In this document: in pieces, positions 17,664-26,904 of the stretch
Numbering within the stretch: position 1 is the first letter of the stretch
Layout of the letters: every line of letters begins with the position of its first letter
Translations under genes and position numbers: made by a program
Assembly (NCBI RefSeq): GCF_028294535.1
Contig: NZ_JAQBIE010000008.1
Location: forward strand, 124,001-188,000
From: Paracoccus onchidii
Lineage (GTDB): Bacteria; Pseudomonadota; Alphaproteobacteria; Rhodobacterales; Rhodobacteraceae
Direction of reading: 5' to 3'
Length of the DNA: 64,000 nt
The notes under the pieces: generated by a model
The model's database searches: none
What the model was told of the DNA's origin: nothing
What the model saw: only the letters and a program-made list of their open reading frames with translations

Positions 17664-18635
17664 TCAGGCGGAACCCAGCCAGGGAAGCCTGTCCAGATCG
17701 ACATTGCCACCGGTGATGATGATGCCGACGCGCTTGCCCGCGAAACGGTCAGGGTTTTTCAGAACCGTCGCCAGCGGCACGGCCGAAGATGGTTCGACCA
17801 CGATGCGCAGATGCTTCCATGCCAGTTTCATGGCGTCGATGATCTCTTGCTCGGATGCGGTCAGGATGTCGGTGACATGGCGCGAAACGAAATGCCAGGT
17901 GCGTTCCTTCAGCGGCACAAGCAACCCGTCCGCAACGGTCTTGGGCGCATCATCGGCGATGATATGCCCTGCCTTGAAGCTGCGATAGGCGTCATCGGCC
18001 TGTTCCGGTTCGGCGGCGATGATCTGCGTTTCCGGTGCCAGCGTCGACAATGTCAGACAACATCCCGACACCATGCCCCCGCCGCCAATTGGCGCGACGA
18101 CACTATCCAGCCCGTCGGTCTGTTCGATGAATTCGCGGGAACAGGTGCCCTGACCGGCGATCACGCGCGGATCGTTATAGGGATGCACGAAATCGCCACC
18201 AGTGGCCGCCTGAACCTGCGCGAAGGTTGCCTCGCGCGAGGTGGTCGAGGGCTCGCATTCCGTTATCTGACCGCCATAGCGGCGCACCGTGTCCTTTTTC
18301 GCCTGCGGGGCCGTATGCGGCATCACGACATTGCAGGGAATGCCCCGCCGCATCGCCGCATAGCTGAGGCAGGAGGCATGGTTGCCCGAGGAATGGGTGG
18401 CCACGCCCCGGCGGGCCTGTTCGTCATTCAACCCGAAGACCGCATTGGCCGCGCCACGCACCTTGAAGGCGCCGGGTTCCTGAAAATTCTCGCATTTGAA
18501 GAAGAGCGACGCGCCGGTCAGATCGTTCAGGTAATCCGAGACGCGCACGGGCGTGCATCGGATATGCGGCCTGATGCGATCATGCGCGGCCAGCATATCC
18601 TCGTAGCTGGGAATATCGAGGGCGTCGTCTCTCAT
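17664..18635 (-). CDS. bhcB: erythro-beta-hydroxyaspartate dehydratase (threonine dehydratase-like, PLP)
   Basis: Dehydrates beta-hydroxyaspartate to iminosuccinate. 323 residues, fold type II PLP enzyme: PLP lysine in GAFKVRGA (Lys58), phosphate loop SSGNHASC, GGGGMVSG and a C-terminal ITGGNVDLD. Its start codon overlaps the bhcA stop by one base (TGATG), so translation is coupled; the frame stays open far upstream inside bhcA but that is not coding. Alternative names for the family are threonine dehydratase or serine racemase; operon context decides. Confidence 0.94.
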   Translation of the reverse strand: MRDDALDIPSYEDMLAAHDRIRPHIRCTPVRVSDYLNDLTGASLFFKCENFQEPGAFKVRGAANAVFGLNDEQARRGVATHSSGNHASCLSYAAMRRGIPCNVVMPHTAPQAKKDTVRRYGGQITECEPSTTSREATFAQVQAATGGDFVHPYNDPRVIAGQGTCSREFIEQTDGLDSVVAPIGGGGMVSGCCLTLSTLAPETQIIAAEPEQADDAYRSFKAGHIIADDAPKTVADGLLVPLKERTWHFVSRHVTDILTASEQEIIDAMKLAWKHLRIVVEPSSAVPLATVLKNPDRFAGKRVGIIITGGNVDLDRLPWLGSA

Positions 18636-19825
18636 CACGCGGCGTTCCTTTGGGCAATGGACGGGGTCGCGCGGTAATATTCCTGCGCCGCCGCAACGCC
18701 GGCGCCAAGCCTGATGTCCAGCCCCAGATCGGCCATGCACATTTCTGCTGTGGCGATGCCCGAAAGCGCCATCACGTCGGTCAGGCTGCCAAGATGGCCG
18801 ATGCGAAAGACCTTGCCTGCGACCTCGCCGAGACCGACACCAAAGGCGACGCCATATTTCTCGGCTGCATGGGTCACGATGTCGGTGGCGTTGAAACCCG
18901 CGGGCGTGCGGATCGCACTGACCGTGTCGGAATAGACCGAGGGATCCGTCGCGCAAAGTTCCAGCCCCCAGGCGTGGACAGCCGCACGCACGCCCTCGGC
19001 GATGCGATGATGGCGCTGGAACACGTTGCCCAGGCCCTCGTTCAGCAGCATCGTGCAAGCCTCGTTCAAACCGTTCAGAAGGCCAACTGCCGGGGTATAG
19101 GGATAGGCGTTATTGGCATAACCCTTGGCCATGTCATGTATGTCAAAGAAGGTGCGGGGCAGGGTGCCCGTTTGCGTTGCTGCCATCGCCTTGGCGCTGA
19201 AGCCGACGATCGCCAGACCTGCCGGCAACATGAAGCCCTTTTGCGATCCGGTGACGGCGATATCGACGCCCCATTCGTCAAAGCGGAAATCCATTGATCC
19301 GATCGAGGACACGCCGTCAACGAACAGCATGGCAGGATGCCCCGCCTGATCCAGCGCGTGACGCAGCGCGCCGATATCCGATTTCACGCCGGTAGCGGTC
19401 TCATTATGGGTCGCCAACACCGCCTTGATCCGATGATCCCTGTCGGCGCCGAGGATCTCGCGATAGCGATTGGCGGGCAGGCCGTCGCCCCACGGGGTCT
19501 CGATGATTTCGACATCCAGACCGTGGCGCTGGCACATATCGATCCAGCGATGGCTGAACATTCCGTTGCGTGCCGCCAGAACCTTGTCGCCCGGCGACAG
19601 CGTGTTGGTCAGCGCGGTTTCCCAGCCTCCGGTGCCGGTCGAGGGGAAAATGAAGATCTCGGCCTGTTCGCTTTTCAGCACCTTGCTGACACCCTGCCGC
19701 GCGGGGTGGAGGATCTGGCCGAACAAGGGCGAGCGGTGGTCGATTGTCGGCATGTCGCAAGCCTTGCGCAGGCTTTCGGGGATATTCGTCGGACCGGGGA
19801 TGAAAACCGGATTCTGAAAGCTCAT
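18635..19825 (-). CDS. bhcA: L-aspartate:glyoxylate aminotransferase of the beta-hydroxyaspartate cycle
   Basis: Class-V PLP aminotransferase that transfers the aspartate amino group to glyoxylate, giving glycine and oxaloacetate. 396 residues, starting MSFQNPVFIPGPTNIPE, with STGTGGWETALTNTLSPGD, VDGVSSIGSMDFR and the PLP lysine in TGSQKGFML (Lys196). The start at 19823-19825 follows a good GGAAGGAG site. It is the first gene of bhcABCD, divergent from the IclR regulator. Homologues are often labelled alanine-glyoxylate aminotransferase or PucG, but the three following bhc genes support this assignment. Confidence 0.94.
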   Translation of the reverse strand: MSFQNPVFIPGPTNIPESLRKACDMPTIDHRSPLFGQILHPARQGVSKVLKSEQAEIFIFPSTGTGGWETALTNTLSPGDKVLAARNGMFSHRWIDMCQRHGLDVEIIETPWGDGLPANRYREILGADRDHRIKAVLATHNETATGVKSDIGALRHALDQAGHPAMLFVDGVSSIGSMDFRFDEWGVDIAVTGSQKGFMLPAGLAIVGFSAKAMAATQTGTLPRTFFDIHDMAKGYANNAYPYTPAVGLLNGLNEACTMLLNEGLGNVFQRHHRIAEGVRAAVHAWGLELCATDPSVYSDTVSAIRTPAGFNATDIVTHAAEKYGVAFGVGLGEVAGKVFRIGHLGSLTDVMALSGIATAEMCMADLGLDIRLGAGVAAAQEYYRATPSIAQRNAA

Positions 19826-19875
19826 GGATGATCTCCTTCCATCGTTACAGGCAGGATAGGGACGCGGGGAGATCT

Positions 19876-19902
19876 TGGAAATTATTTTGAAATCAAGTTT
19901 CA
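19876..19902. promoter_or_regulatory. Candidate BhcR (IclR-type) operator region
   Basis: Two overlapping IclR-like sites lie in the bhcA-bhcR spacer: TGGAAATTATTTTGA (19876-19890), which resembles the classic IclR half-palindrome on its left side, and TGAAA-N5-TTTCA (19888-19902), a perfect 5-bp inverted repeat. The position in the divergent spacer suits BhcR binding; this is inferred. Confidence 0.45.
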
Positions 19903-19994
19903 TTTTTGAAGGTTCGACACTTAACCGTTTATTGTCAACAGGTTGATTTTTTCATACACTGAACTTGGCTTTCACAAATGAGCGAAGGTTGCTT

Positions 19995-20843
19995 ATGGAG
20001 TTTCAGGATAATCAACCCGGCACCAACCGAAAGCCGCGTGGCAGGCCGCGTGGGTGGGACGACAACACCGCCCAGAATACGATCAAGTCACTGGACCGCG
20101 CGATGGAGGTGTTCGAATATCTGAGCCAGTCTCAGGGCAAGACGCTGACGGGCCTTGCCGGCGATATGGGGCAATCGCCCGCGACGGTTTACCGGATCCT
20201 TGTTACATTGGAGGGCCGGGGGCTGGTCGAGTTCGACCATCAGGATCAGGTCTGGCATATCGGGCCGCGGGCCTTTGTCATCGGATCAAGATTTCTGCGC
20301 CGCACCAGTCTTGTTGAACGGGCCCGTCCCGTGCTGCGCAAGCTGATGGAAGTGACCGGCGAAACCGCAAATCTGGGGGTCGAGAAAGAGGGCGCGGTCC
20401 TGTTCCTGAGTCAGGTGGAAACCCATGCCAGTATCCGGGCATTTTTCCCGCCGGGAACATTGTCTTCCATGCATGCGTCTGGGATCGGCAAGGCGCTGTT
20501 GGCGCATATGGATCAAGACCGGTTGCAGCGGGTGCTGGCGGCCATGCCGTTGCGGGAATATACGGCCCGTTCGATCACGTCGCGGTCCGGGCTGATGCAG
20601 GATCTGGACAAGATTCGTGCCGCGGGTTTTTCGGTCGACGATGAGGAAAAGAACACCGGCATGCGCTGCATCGCGGCCCCCGTCTTTGACGTGAACCGCG
20701 AGGCTGTGGCAGGCATATCGGTTTCCGGGCCGACCAGCCGCATTCACGCGGATGAAATCGCAAGGCTCAGTCGGCACGTGATCGCGGCGGCACGGCAATT
20801 GACGCTGGCGATTGGCGGTGAACCCGGCGCTGCGCCGGGTTAG
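19995..20843 (+). CDS. bhcR: IclR-family regulator of the beta-hydroxyaspartate cycle
   Basis: 282-residue IclR-type regulator. A basic N-terminal tail (RKPRGRPRGW) is followed by a helix-turn-helix (GLAGDMGQSPATVYRILVTL) and an effector domain containing MHASGIGKALLAHM and AAPVFDVNREAVAGISVSGP. The ATG at 19995 has GAAGG 6 nt upstream; a TTG at 19965 in frame is less likely. It is divergent from bhcA. The known BhcR of Paracoccus responds to glyoxylate, so the same ligand is likely. Its stop codon overlaps the AllE stop on the other strand. Confidence 0.92.
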   Translation: MEFQDNQPGTNRKPRGRPRGWDDNTAQNTIKSLDRAMEVFEYLSQSQGKTLTGLAGDMGQSPATVYRILVTLEGRGLVEFDHQDQVWHIGPRAFVIGSRFLRRTSLVERARPVLRKLMEVTGETANLGVEKEGAVLFLSQVETHASIRAFFPPGTLSSMHASGIGKALLAHMDQDRLQRVLAAMPLREYTARSITSRSGLMQDLDKIRAAGFSVDDEEKNTGMRCIAAPVFDVNREAVAGISVSGPTSRIHADEIARLSRHVIAAARQLTLAIGGEPGAAPG

Positions 20844-21685
20844 CGCGTGCCGCCCGGCAGCCCCGCTGGTCCAAGGGGCATGTGCCGGTTTACATCCTTG
20901 TACAACAGATAGCGGAACCGCCCCGGCCCGCCTGCGTAACATGCCTGCGGACAAAAGGCGCGCAGCCACATGTAATCCCCGGCTTCGACCTCGACCCAAT
21001 CATTGTTCAACCGGTAGACTGCCTTGCCCTCCAACACGTAAAGTCCATGTTCCATGACATGCGTTTCAAGAAACGGGATCACGGCACCCGGTTCAAAGGT
21101 CACAACGGTGACATGCATGTCGTGACGCAGATCGGCCGGATCCACAAAGCGCGTGGTGGCCCATTTCCCATCGGTTCCGGGCATGGGGGTCGGGGTGATG
21201 TCGTTTTCATTCAGGATCAGGACATCTGGCAGGTCTAACCCGTCCACGGCCTCATAGGCCTTGCGGATCCAGTGAAAGCGCAATGTCCCGCTGCCGTGGT
21301 TATGCAATGTCCAGGCGCTTGCGGGGGGAAGATAGGCATAGCCGCCGGGGCGCAGTTGATGGGCTTCACCCGCGATATTCAGGGTCGCATGACCCTCGAC
21401 GACAAATAGCACGGCCTCGGCCCGGGGATCGGTTTCGGGGCGGTCGGACCCGCCGCCCGGCTGCACTTCCATGATATATTGTGAGAACGTCTCGGCAAAG
21501 CCGCTGAGCGGGCGCGAAATGACCCAAAGGCGGGTTTGTTCCCAAAAGGGCAGGAAGCTGGTCACGATGTCGCGCATCGTGCCCCTGGGGATGACGGCAT
21601 AGGCGTCGGTAAAGACCGCGCGATCGGTCAGAAGCTGTTCTTGTCCGGGATGCCCGCCCTGCGGCGCATAATACTTGGGTTTCAT
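20840..21685 (-). CDS. allE: (S)-ureidoglycine aminohydrolase (double cupin)
   Basis: Hydrolyses ureidoglycine to ureidoglycolate and ammonia, feeding AllA. 281 residues with two cupin halves; visible features are MKPKYYAPQGGHP at the start, LNIAGEAHQLRPGGYAYLPP in the first cupin, and ETHVMEHGLYVLEGKAVYRL and EAGDYMWLRAFCPQACY in the second. The ATG at 21683-21685 has CAGGAG upstream. It lies on the same strand as glcB, 162 bp downstream, with a terminator between. It is separated from the other purine genes by the bhc cluster. Confidence 0.93.
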   Translation of the reverse strand: MKPKYYAPQGGHPGQEQLLTDRAVFTDAYAVIPRGTMRDIVTSFLPFWEQTRLWVISRPLSGFAETFSQYIMEVQPGGGSDRPETDPRAEAVLFVVEGHATLNIAGEAHQLRPGGYAYLPPASAWTLHNHGSGTLRFHWIRKAYEAVDGLDLPDVLILNENDITPTPMPGTDGKWATTRFVDPADLRHDMHVTVVTFEPGAVIPFLETHVMEHGLYVLEGKAVYRLNNDWVEVEAGDYMWLRAFCPQACYAGGPGRFRYLLYKDVNRHMPLGPAGLPGGTR

Positions 21686-21812
21686 GACTGCTCCTGAACG
21701 CACGATTGTTTCAATCGAATATGCGATGCCGGTCAGGCACGGACCACATGCAAAGAGACTACAGCTCTATTCCGAAAGATTTGAAAATATGCGTGGCGTT
21801 GTCGGAAAAGAT

Positions 21813-21840
21813 GAAAGCGGCGGTGAGACCCGCCGCTTTC
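21813..21840 (-). terminator. Terminator after malate synthase
   Basis: Perfect 11-bp stem (GAAAGCGGCGG / CCGCCGCTTTC) with a 6-nt loop, 7 bp past the glcB stop, followed on the minus strand by TCATCTTTTCC. It separates glcB from allE, so allE probably has its own promoter in 21686-21812. Confidence 0.8.
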
Positions 21841-21847
21841 CCGATTA

Positions 21848-24016
21848 TCAGCCCGGCTGCCCGGCCTTCAGTTCCAGCCTGCGGGCATGAAGCACTGGCT
21901 CGGTATAGCCGGAAGGCTGCGCGCGCCCTTCAAAGACCAGATCGCAGGCGGCCTTATAGGCGATGCTGTCGAATTCCGGGGCCATCGGGCGATAAAGCGG
22001 GTCATCGGCATTCTGGCGGTCAACGACGGCGGCCATCTGCTGCATGATCTCGGCCACCATCTGGCGGCTGACCACGCCGTGATGCAGCCAGTTTGCGATA
22101 TGCTGGGCCGAGATGCGGCAGGTCGCGCGATCTTCCATCAGGCCGACATTGTTGATGTCGGGCACTTTCGAGCATCCGACCCCTTGGTCGATCCAGCGCA
22201 CGACATAGCCAAGAATGCCCTGGGCGTTGTTCTCGACCTCGCGCCGGATCTGCTCGGGTGTCCATTTCCGATAGGCGGCAAGCGGGATGTCCAGCAGCGA
22301 TTCCACATAGGCCCGCCGCCCGTTTCGCGCCAGATCGGCCTGCACCGCCGCAACATTCACCTTGTGGTAATGCGTCGCATGCAGCGTGGCTGCGGTCGGG
22401 CTGGGCACCCAGGCGCAATTCGCGCCGGCGCGCGGATGCTCGATCTTTTGTTCCAACATGGCTGCCATCTTGTCGGGGATGGCCCACATGCCTTTGCCAA
22501 TCTGCGCCTTGCCGGACAGGCCGCATTCCAGCCCGATATCGACATTCTGGTTTTCATAGGCCGTGATCCAGCCCTTGCGCTTGATGAAATCCTTGCGGCT
22601 GAAGGGGCCGGCCTCCATCGAGGTGTGGATCTCGTCACCGGTGCGATCCAGAAAGCCCGTGTTGATAAAACAAACGCGATGTTTGGCCGCGCGGATGCAT
22701 TCCTTCAGGTTGACGCTGGTGCGACGTTCTTCATCCATGATGCCCAGCTTGACGGTGTATTCCGGCAATCCCAGCGCGCGCTCCACGTCGCCGAAGATCT
22801 CGTCGGCAAAGGCGACTTCGGCGGGGCCGTGCATCTTGGGCTTGACGACATAGACCGAACCGCTGACCGAATTACGCGGGCCTTGCGTCTTGTTCAGGTC
22901 ATGCATCGCGATCAGAACCGAGATCACGGCATCCATCAATCCCTCAAAGGCCTCGTTGCCATTTCGGTCCAGAATGGCCGGATTGGTCATCAGGTGGCCG
23001 ACATTGCGCACCAGCAGCAATGAGCGCCCCTTCAGGTCCAGCGCAGCCCCATCTGCACCGACAAAACCGCGATCACCATTCAGGCGGCGAGTGATCCGCT
23101 TTTCGCCCTTGTCGAAGGTTTCCTGCAGATCGCCACGCATCAGCCCCAGCCAGTTGCGATAGGCCAGCACCTTGTCTTCCGCATCGACACAGGCCACTGA
23201 ATCCTCGAGGTCTATGATTGCCGACATTGCCGATTCCAGGACCACATCCGCAAGGCCCGAAGGCGACGCCGCGCCAATGGGATGTGTGTTGTCAAAGACC
23301 AGCTCGACATGCAGGCCGTTGTTGCGCAACAAGACCGAACGCGGGTTTTCGGCTTCGCCCAGATAACCGACAAATGAGGTGGGGTCTTTCAGCGCGGCAC
23401 CGTCGATCTCTAGCGCGCCATCCACGATGCGATAGCTTGCCGCCTTTGCATGGCTGGTGGATTCGACCGGGAAAACCTCGTCCAGGAAAACGGCGGCCCG
23501 CGCCACCACCCTTGCGCCCCGGCCATCATCAAACTTGCCGCCGGGGGCCGGCGCACCCATCGCATCGGTGCCGTAAAGGCAATCATACAGGCTGCCCCAA
23601 CGCGCATTCGCCGCATTCAGGACGAAACGGGCATTCGTCGAGGGCACGACCAATTGCGGCCCCGCAACCGTGGCGATTTCGGGGTCGACATTGGCCGTTT
23701 CGATCGAGAAATCCCCGCCTTCGGGGACGATATACCCGATCTCTTCCAGGAACGTCTTATAGGCCACGCGGTCATGCGGCTGGTCACGATTGGCAAGATG
23801 CCAGTCATCGATTTTCGCCTGAATGTCCTGGCGTGTTTGCAACAGGGCGCGGTTCTTGTCCGAGAACTTGTGCACGATTTCCGACAAGGCTGCCCAGATC
23901 TGATCCGGTGAAACATCCAGCCCTTTGAGAACTTCGTCTTCGACAAAGCGTTGCAGGCCCTTGTCGATTTTCAGGTCGTTCAGGACGGCGTAATCCGCAT
24001 TCGGGTTTTGCATCAT
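21848..24016 (-). CDS. glcB: Malate synthase G
   Basis: Condenses glyoxylate with acetyl-CoA to malate. 722 residues, the normal length of the G isoform, with [62 protein letters not shown] and a C-terminal [18 protein letters not shown] block. Two adjacent ATGs (24011-24016) follow AAGGA; either may be used. With the bhc cycle it gives this locus two routes for glyoxylate carbon. A perfect palindrome lies about 100 bp upstream. Confidence 0.97.
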   Translation of the reverse strand: MMQNPNADYAVLNDLKIDKGLQRFVEDEVLKGLDVSPDQIWAALSEIVHKFSDKNRALLQTRQDIQAKIDDWHLANRDQPHDRVAYKTFLEEIGYIVPEGGDFSIETANVDPEIATVAGPQLVVPSTNARFVLNAANARWGSLYDCLYGTDAMGAPAPGGKFDDGRGARVVARAAVFLDEVFPVESTSHAKAASYRIVDGALEIDGAALKDPTSFVGYLGEAENPRSVLLRNNGLHVELVFDNTHPIGAASPSGLADVVLESAMSAIIDLEDSVACVDAEDKVLAYRNWLGLMRGDLQETFDKGEKRITRRLNGDRGFVGADGAALDLKGRSLLLVRNVGHLMTNPAILDRNGNEAFEGLMDAVISVLIAMHDLNKTQGPRNSVSGSVYVVKPKMHGPAEVAFADEIFGDVERALGLPEYTVKLGIMDEERRTSVNLKECIRAAKHRVCFINTGFLDRTGDEIHTSMEAGPFSRKDFIKRKGWITAYENQNVDIGLECGLSGKAQIGKGMWAIPDKMAAMLEQKIEHPRAGANCAWVPSPTAATLHATHYHKVNVAAVQADLARNGRRAYVESLLDIPLAAYRKWTPEQIRREVENNAQGILGYVVRWIDQGVGCSKVPDINNVGLMEDRATCRISAQHIANWLHHGVVSRQMVAEIMQQMAAVVDRQNADDPLYRPMAPEFDSIAYKAACDLVFEGRAQPSGYTEPVLHARRLELKAGQPG

Positions 24017-24114
24017 GTCTTCCTTGGCGGGGCAGCGTGGCGCACTGGGTGGTATACGGTGGTGTACAATCAAAGATATTTGTCGGGTTCTAGCAGATTT
24101 CAGCGCGGAAACCG

Positions 24115-24129
24115 TTCTGAAATTCAGAA
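24115..24129. promoter_or_regulatory. Palindrome TTCTGAA-A-TTCAGAA upstream of glcB, candidate operator
   Basis: Perfect 7-bp arms around one base, 99 bp before the glcB start, in the spacer between the dioxygenase-like gene and glcB. It resembles IclR-type sites in layout (GAAATTC centre), so BhcR is one possible ligand; no direct evidence. Confidence 0.4.
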
Positions 24130-24239
24130 AAGACTTTCAAAAAAACCTTGATGTGTCGACCGGTATTCAGGCGTGACCCAATTGGAGAATGCGCGATGCA
24201 GGGCAGCATGGCACCGAAAGGACGGTGCCATGCCCGTCC

Positions 24240-25427
24240 TCAATGCGAGCGTTTGCGCGAGTTTTGTTCAGAGATTTCGCGTTCAAGCCGCGCAAGGTCC
24301 CAGTTTTCGGCAAGCGCCTGGCGCAGGATGTGTTGCTGGCTTGGCGGCGCCATTCCCGACAATGGGGAATCGATGTCCAGATTTGCCGGGAAAGGGTAGC
24401 CTTCCGCCGCGGCCGCCACGACATTGTCCGCCTCGCGCGGCGTAAGGGCCCCGGTTTCCAGAAATTGCATCAGGTCGGAATAAATCGCCAAAGAGATGCG
24501 GCTGCGATCCACGATTTCAATCGAGCGACCATAGGCAGAACCGATCTGCATCAGGTTGGCAAATCGCTGGATGTCGCTGCTGTGGTTTTCACCGGCGGCG
24601 TGGAAGGTTGCCGGGTTGAAAAACAGCATGTCTCCTTTCTTCAGGGGCAGTTGCACATAGCGGGCTTCGAACATTTCGCGGAAGTGGGGCAACAATACAG
24701 CAAGATAGCCGGGCAGATAGCTTTGCGAGTAAGGCAGCAACTTCGTCGGGCCGCTGTTCAGGGGCATGTCGCTATGGGCGACGGCGCCTTGAAGGGTCAA
24801 TGACGCCGAAAGCATGTGTTGCGAAGCCGGATAGCCTTTCAGCGTTTCGACATCCTGAAAGCCCATGTGATAGTCGCGATGAACCGTTTGCGATTTGCCA
24901 CCCGGTCGCACGACATTTACCTGTGTGGTGATCTGATACCCGGAACCCAGCCAGGCCTCACTGACGCGCCTGACCAATTCATTGGCATTGTACCGCACGA
25001 ACAGTTCGGGTGCCTTGAGGGCCAGTTTTTCATGCGCGTTCCAGATGCGGCTGTTGGCACCCGCAGAGGCGAAATGATCACCTTTGCCCGCCGCGCCTGC
25101 TTCTTCTTCGGCAATGATCGCGCCAAGCGCATCGGTGACTGCATCAAGCAATGCAGGATCGTCAAAGCCATTGCGGATCGCGATGATGCCCGGGCCGTTC
25201 TCGAAGGCGCGATTCCATTCGGCCATTACTGCGCGCGCCCTGGTTTCGTCACCCATCGCCCGCCGCATGGCATCGCCGTCATAGATGGGGATGTTGCTGG
25301 CGATTTCCACGGCGTTCGGATAGTGGTCGGCGCGTGTTTCCTGCGCGATGTGGCGCTCGAACTCTGCAATATCGCAGCTCTGGTCGTCGAGCCAGACCGG
25401 TTTGTGAACGCTGTTCTGATCAAGCAT
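24240..25427 (-). CDS. Phytanoyl-CoA dioxygenase (PhyH)-family Fe(II)/2-oxoglutarate enzyme, substrate unknown
   Basis: 395 residues, non-heme iron/2-oxoglutarate dioxygenase fold. The probable iron site is HRDYH (first His and Asp) with the distal His in ATFHAAGENHSS, and an Arg in the following SSDIQRFANLM for 2-oxoglutarate. KKGDMLFFNPATFHAAG is typical of the PhyH family. No transporter or CoA ligase accompanies it, so the substrate is open. It is divergent from a LacI regulator 94 bp away, and upstream of glcB on the same strand with a 223-bp gap. The ribosome site AGGAGGAG precedes the ATG at 25425-25427. Confidence 0.8.
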   Translation of the reverse strand: MLDQNSVHKPVWLDDQSCDIAEFERHIAQETRADHYPNAVEIASNIPIYDGDAMRRAMGDETRARAVMAEWNRAFENGPGIIAIRNGFDDPALLDAVTDALGAIIAEEEAGAAGKGDHFASAGANSRIWNAHEKLALKAPELFVRYNANELVRRVSEAWLGSGYQITTQVNVVRPGGKSQTVHRDYHMGFQDVETLKGYPASQHMLSASLTLQGAVAHSDMPLNSGPTKLLPYSQSYLPGYLAVLLPHFREMFEARYVQLPLKKGDMLFFNPATFHAAGENHSSDIQRFANLMQIGSAYGRSIEIVDRSRISLAIYSDLMQFLETGALTPREADNVVAAAAEGYPFPANLDIDSPLSGMAPPSQQHILRQALAENWDLARLEREISEQNSRKRSH

Positions 25428-25521
25428 GGTCTCTCCTCCTGATTTGATTTCCTCTGATCTCAGGTTAGGGTCGCGATCTGCATCCGTCGTCCGCCAGATC
25501 CATCAGAAATCCATCAGCAAG

Positions 25522-26556
25522 ATGAGCCATCGTTTTCCGATCAAAGAAATCGCCCGTCAGGCCGGGCTAAGTACCGCGACGGTCGATCGGGCGCTGAATC
25601 AGCGCGCAGGCATTCGCCACCAGACCGCGAACCGCGTTGAGGCCGCGATCCGGCAGTTGGAGGCACAGGAAGCCCAGCTTGCGATGGCGGGGCGCAAACT
25701 GATGATCGATCTTCTGGTCGAAGCGCCGGTCGCCTTTCTGAATGAACTGCAAGACGCCGTGACCCAGGAATTGCCGTTGATCCAGACCGCGATTTTCAGA
25801 GTCCGCAGCGATCTGCGTGCCAGTTTCGCGCCAGATGCGATGTCGGCGTCATTGCGGCGTGCGGCGCGGTTGAAAAGCGATGGGGTCATCGTCATGGCAC
25901 CCGATACCGCCATCCTGCGCGAGGCGGTCAACCAACTGGTCGCCGAGGGGATCCCCGTGGTCACGCTTGCGACGGATATGCCGGTTACCGGGCGCGCGGC
26001 CTATGTCGGACTGGACAATTTCAACGCGGGTCAGACCGCCGCCTGGCTGATCCGCAAATGGTGCCCGCCGGCCGCGCCGCAACGCGTATTGGTCACCAAG
26101 CGCAACGAAGCCTTTCACGGCGAAACCGACCGCGAGAAAGGTTTTCGTGCCGCGATGGCGCAGGATTGGCCGGATGCCCAGATCGTCACCATGGTGCAAG
26201 GCAGCGATGGTCCGGCCTTTTCCCACCGGGTTGCGGATGGGTTGGCGGCCCATCCCGTGGCGGCGGTCTATTCGATTGGCGGATGGAACCGACCTATCCT
26301 TGATGAGCTGAACGCCAGGGGCATGCGACGGCCGTTGTGGATCGGCCATGATCTTGACCCGGAAAACCGCGCACTGCTGGCCAGTGAACGCATCGATGCC
26401 GTTATCTATCACGATCTGGCCGAGGATATTCGCCACGCCTGCCAATGTTTCATGTCGCTCCACAGCCGTGGCACGGTGCCAATGCCGGCCAAGGGTGCCG
26501 TATTGCGATTGATGCTGCCCCCAATGCTTGCTTGCGGTGAAGCTCAATCCGATTGA
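25522..26556 (+). CDS. LacI-family transcriptional regulator beside the PhyH-like gene
   Basis: 344-residue LacI-type regulator with the helix-turn-helix at residues 5-25 (IKEIARQAGLSTATVDRALN) and a periplasmic-binding-like ligand domain with GVIVMAPDT, NFNAGQTAAWLI and YSIGGWNRPIL. The ATG at 25522 starts directly with the DNA-binding domain; the longer open frame reaches into the spacer. Divergence from the PhyH-family gene suggests it controls that gene, with a sugar-like or polyol effector. Two ATCCATCAG repeats 11 bp apart (25498-25517) sit before the start. Confidence 0.9.
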   Translation: MSHRFPIKEIARQAGLSTATVDRALNQRAGIRHQTANRVEAAIRQLEAQEAQLAMAGRKLMIDLLVEAPVAFLNELQDAVTQELPLIQTAIFRVRSDLRASFAPDAMSASLRRAARLKSDGVIVMAPDTAILREAVNQLVAEGIPVVTLATDMPVTGRAAYVGLDNFNAGQTAAWLIRKWCPPAAPQRVLVTKRNEAFHGETDREKGFRAAMAQDWPDAQIVTMVQGSDGPAFSHRVADGLAAHPVAAVYSIGGWNRPILDELNARGMRRPLWIGHDLDPENRALLASERIDAVIYHDLAEDIRHACQCFMSLHSRGTVPMPAKGAVLRLMLPPMLACGEAQSD

Positions 26557-26904
26557 TTCGTCTTGGCGATTCGGGCGGGCTTTGATCTGCTTCGGCGTAA
26601 TATCCTGACAAATATGGTTATTTTCCCCAGGTATTTGCGTGGAAATTGGTGGTTTCGGGGGTGTTTGTGACGGCGGAGCCGCTTTCGTCGCCTGCGGCAT
26701 TGGCATTTTCCCAATCCTTTCATTGGCTTGCCGGAAGCGCGCGATACCCTAAGAAATCAATCGGGTTTCATTACTGACGAAATGAGTCAACTAATTGAAA
26801 ACGTTGAATTAAATATTGAAGATTAGACCGTTTCGGCTTAGAAGTCTGTTCATGAACAAAGGCGCCGGGCGTCATTGAAAATTCGAGAAACGGGAAACTT
26901 CAAT
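26557..26904. other. 348-bp non-coding spacer with AT-rich promoter-like part
   Basis: No credible gene seen on either strand. The right part (about 26760-26870) is markedly AT-rich for this window and contains a perfect palindrome TGTTCATGAACA at 26847-26858, about 50 bp before the small Cys-rich gene. It probably holds that gene's promoter. Confidence 0.5.

Noticed and set aside
18635..19825. Ureidoglycine-glyoxylate aminotransferase (PucG) as the identity of this gene
   Set aside because: Close family and purine context make it tempting, but bhcB, bhcC, bhcD and bhcR in order make the aspartate:glyoxylate enzyme of the cycle far more likely.
26847..26858. TGTTCATGAACA as an SOS/LexA box
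   Set aside because: Alphaproteobacterial LexA sites are GTTC-N7-GTTC direct repeats; this is a short palindrome, and the downstream gene has no DNA-repair look.
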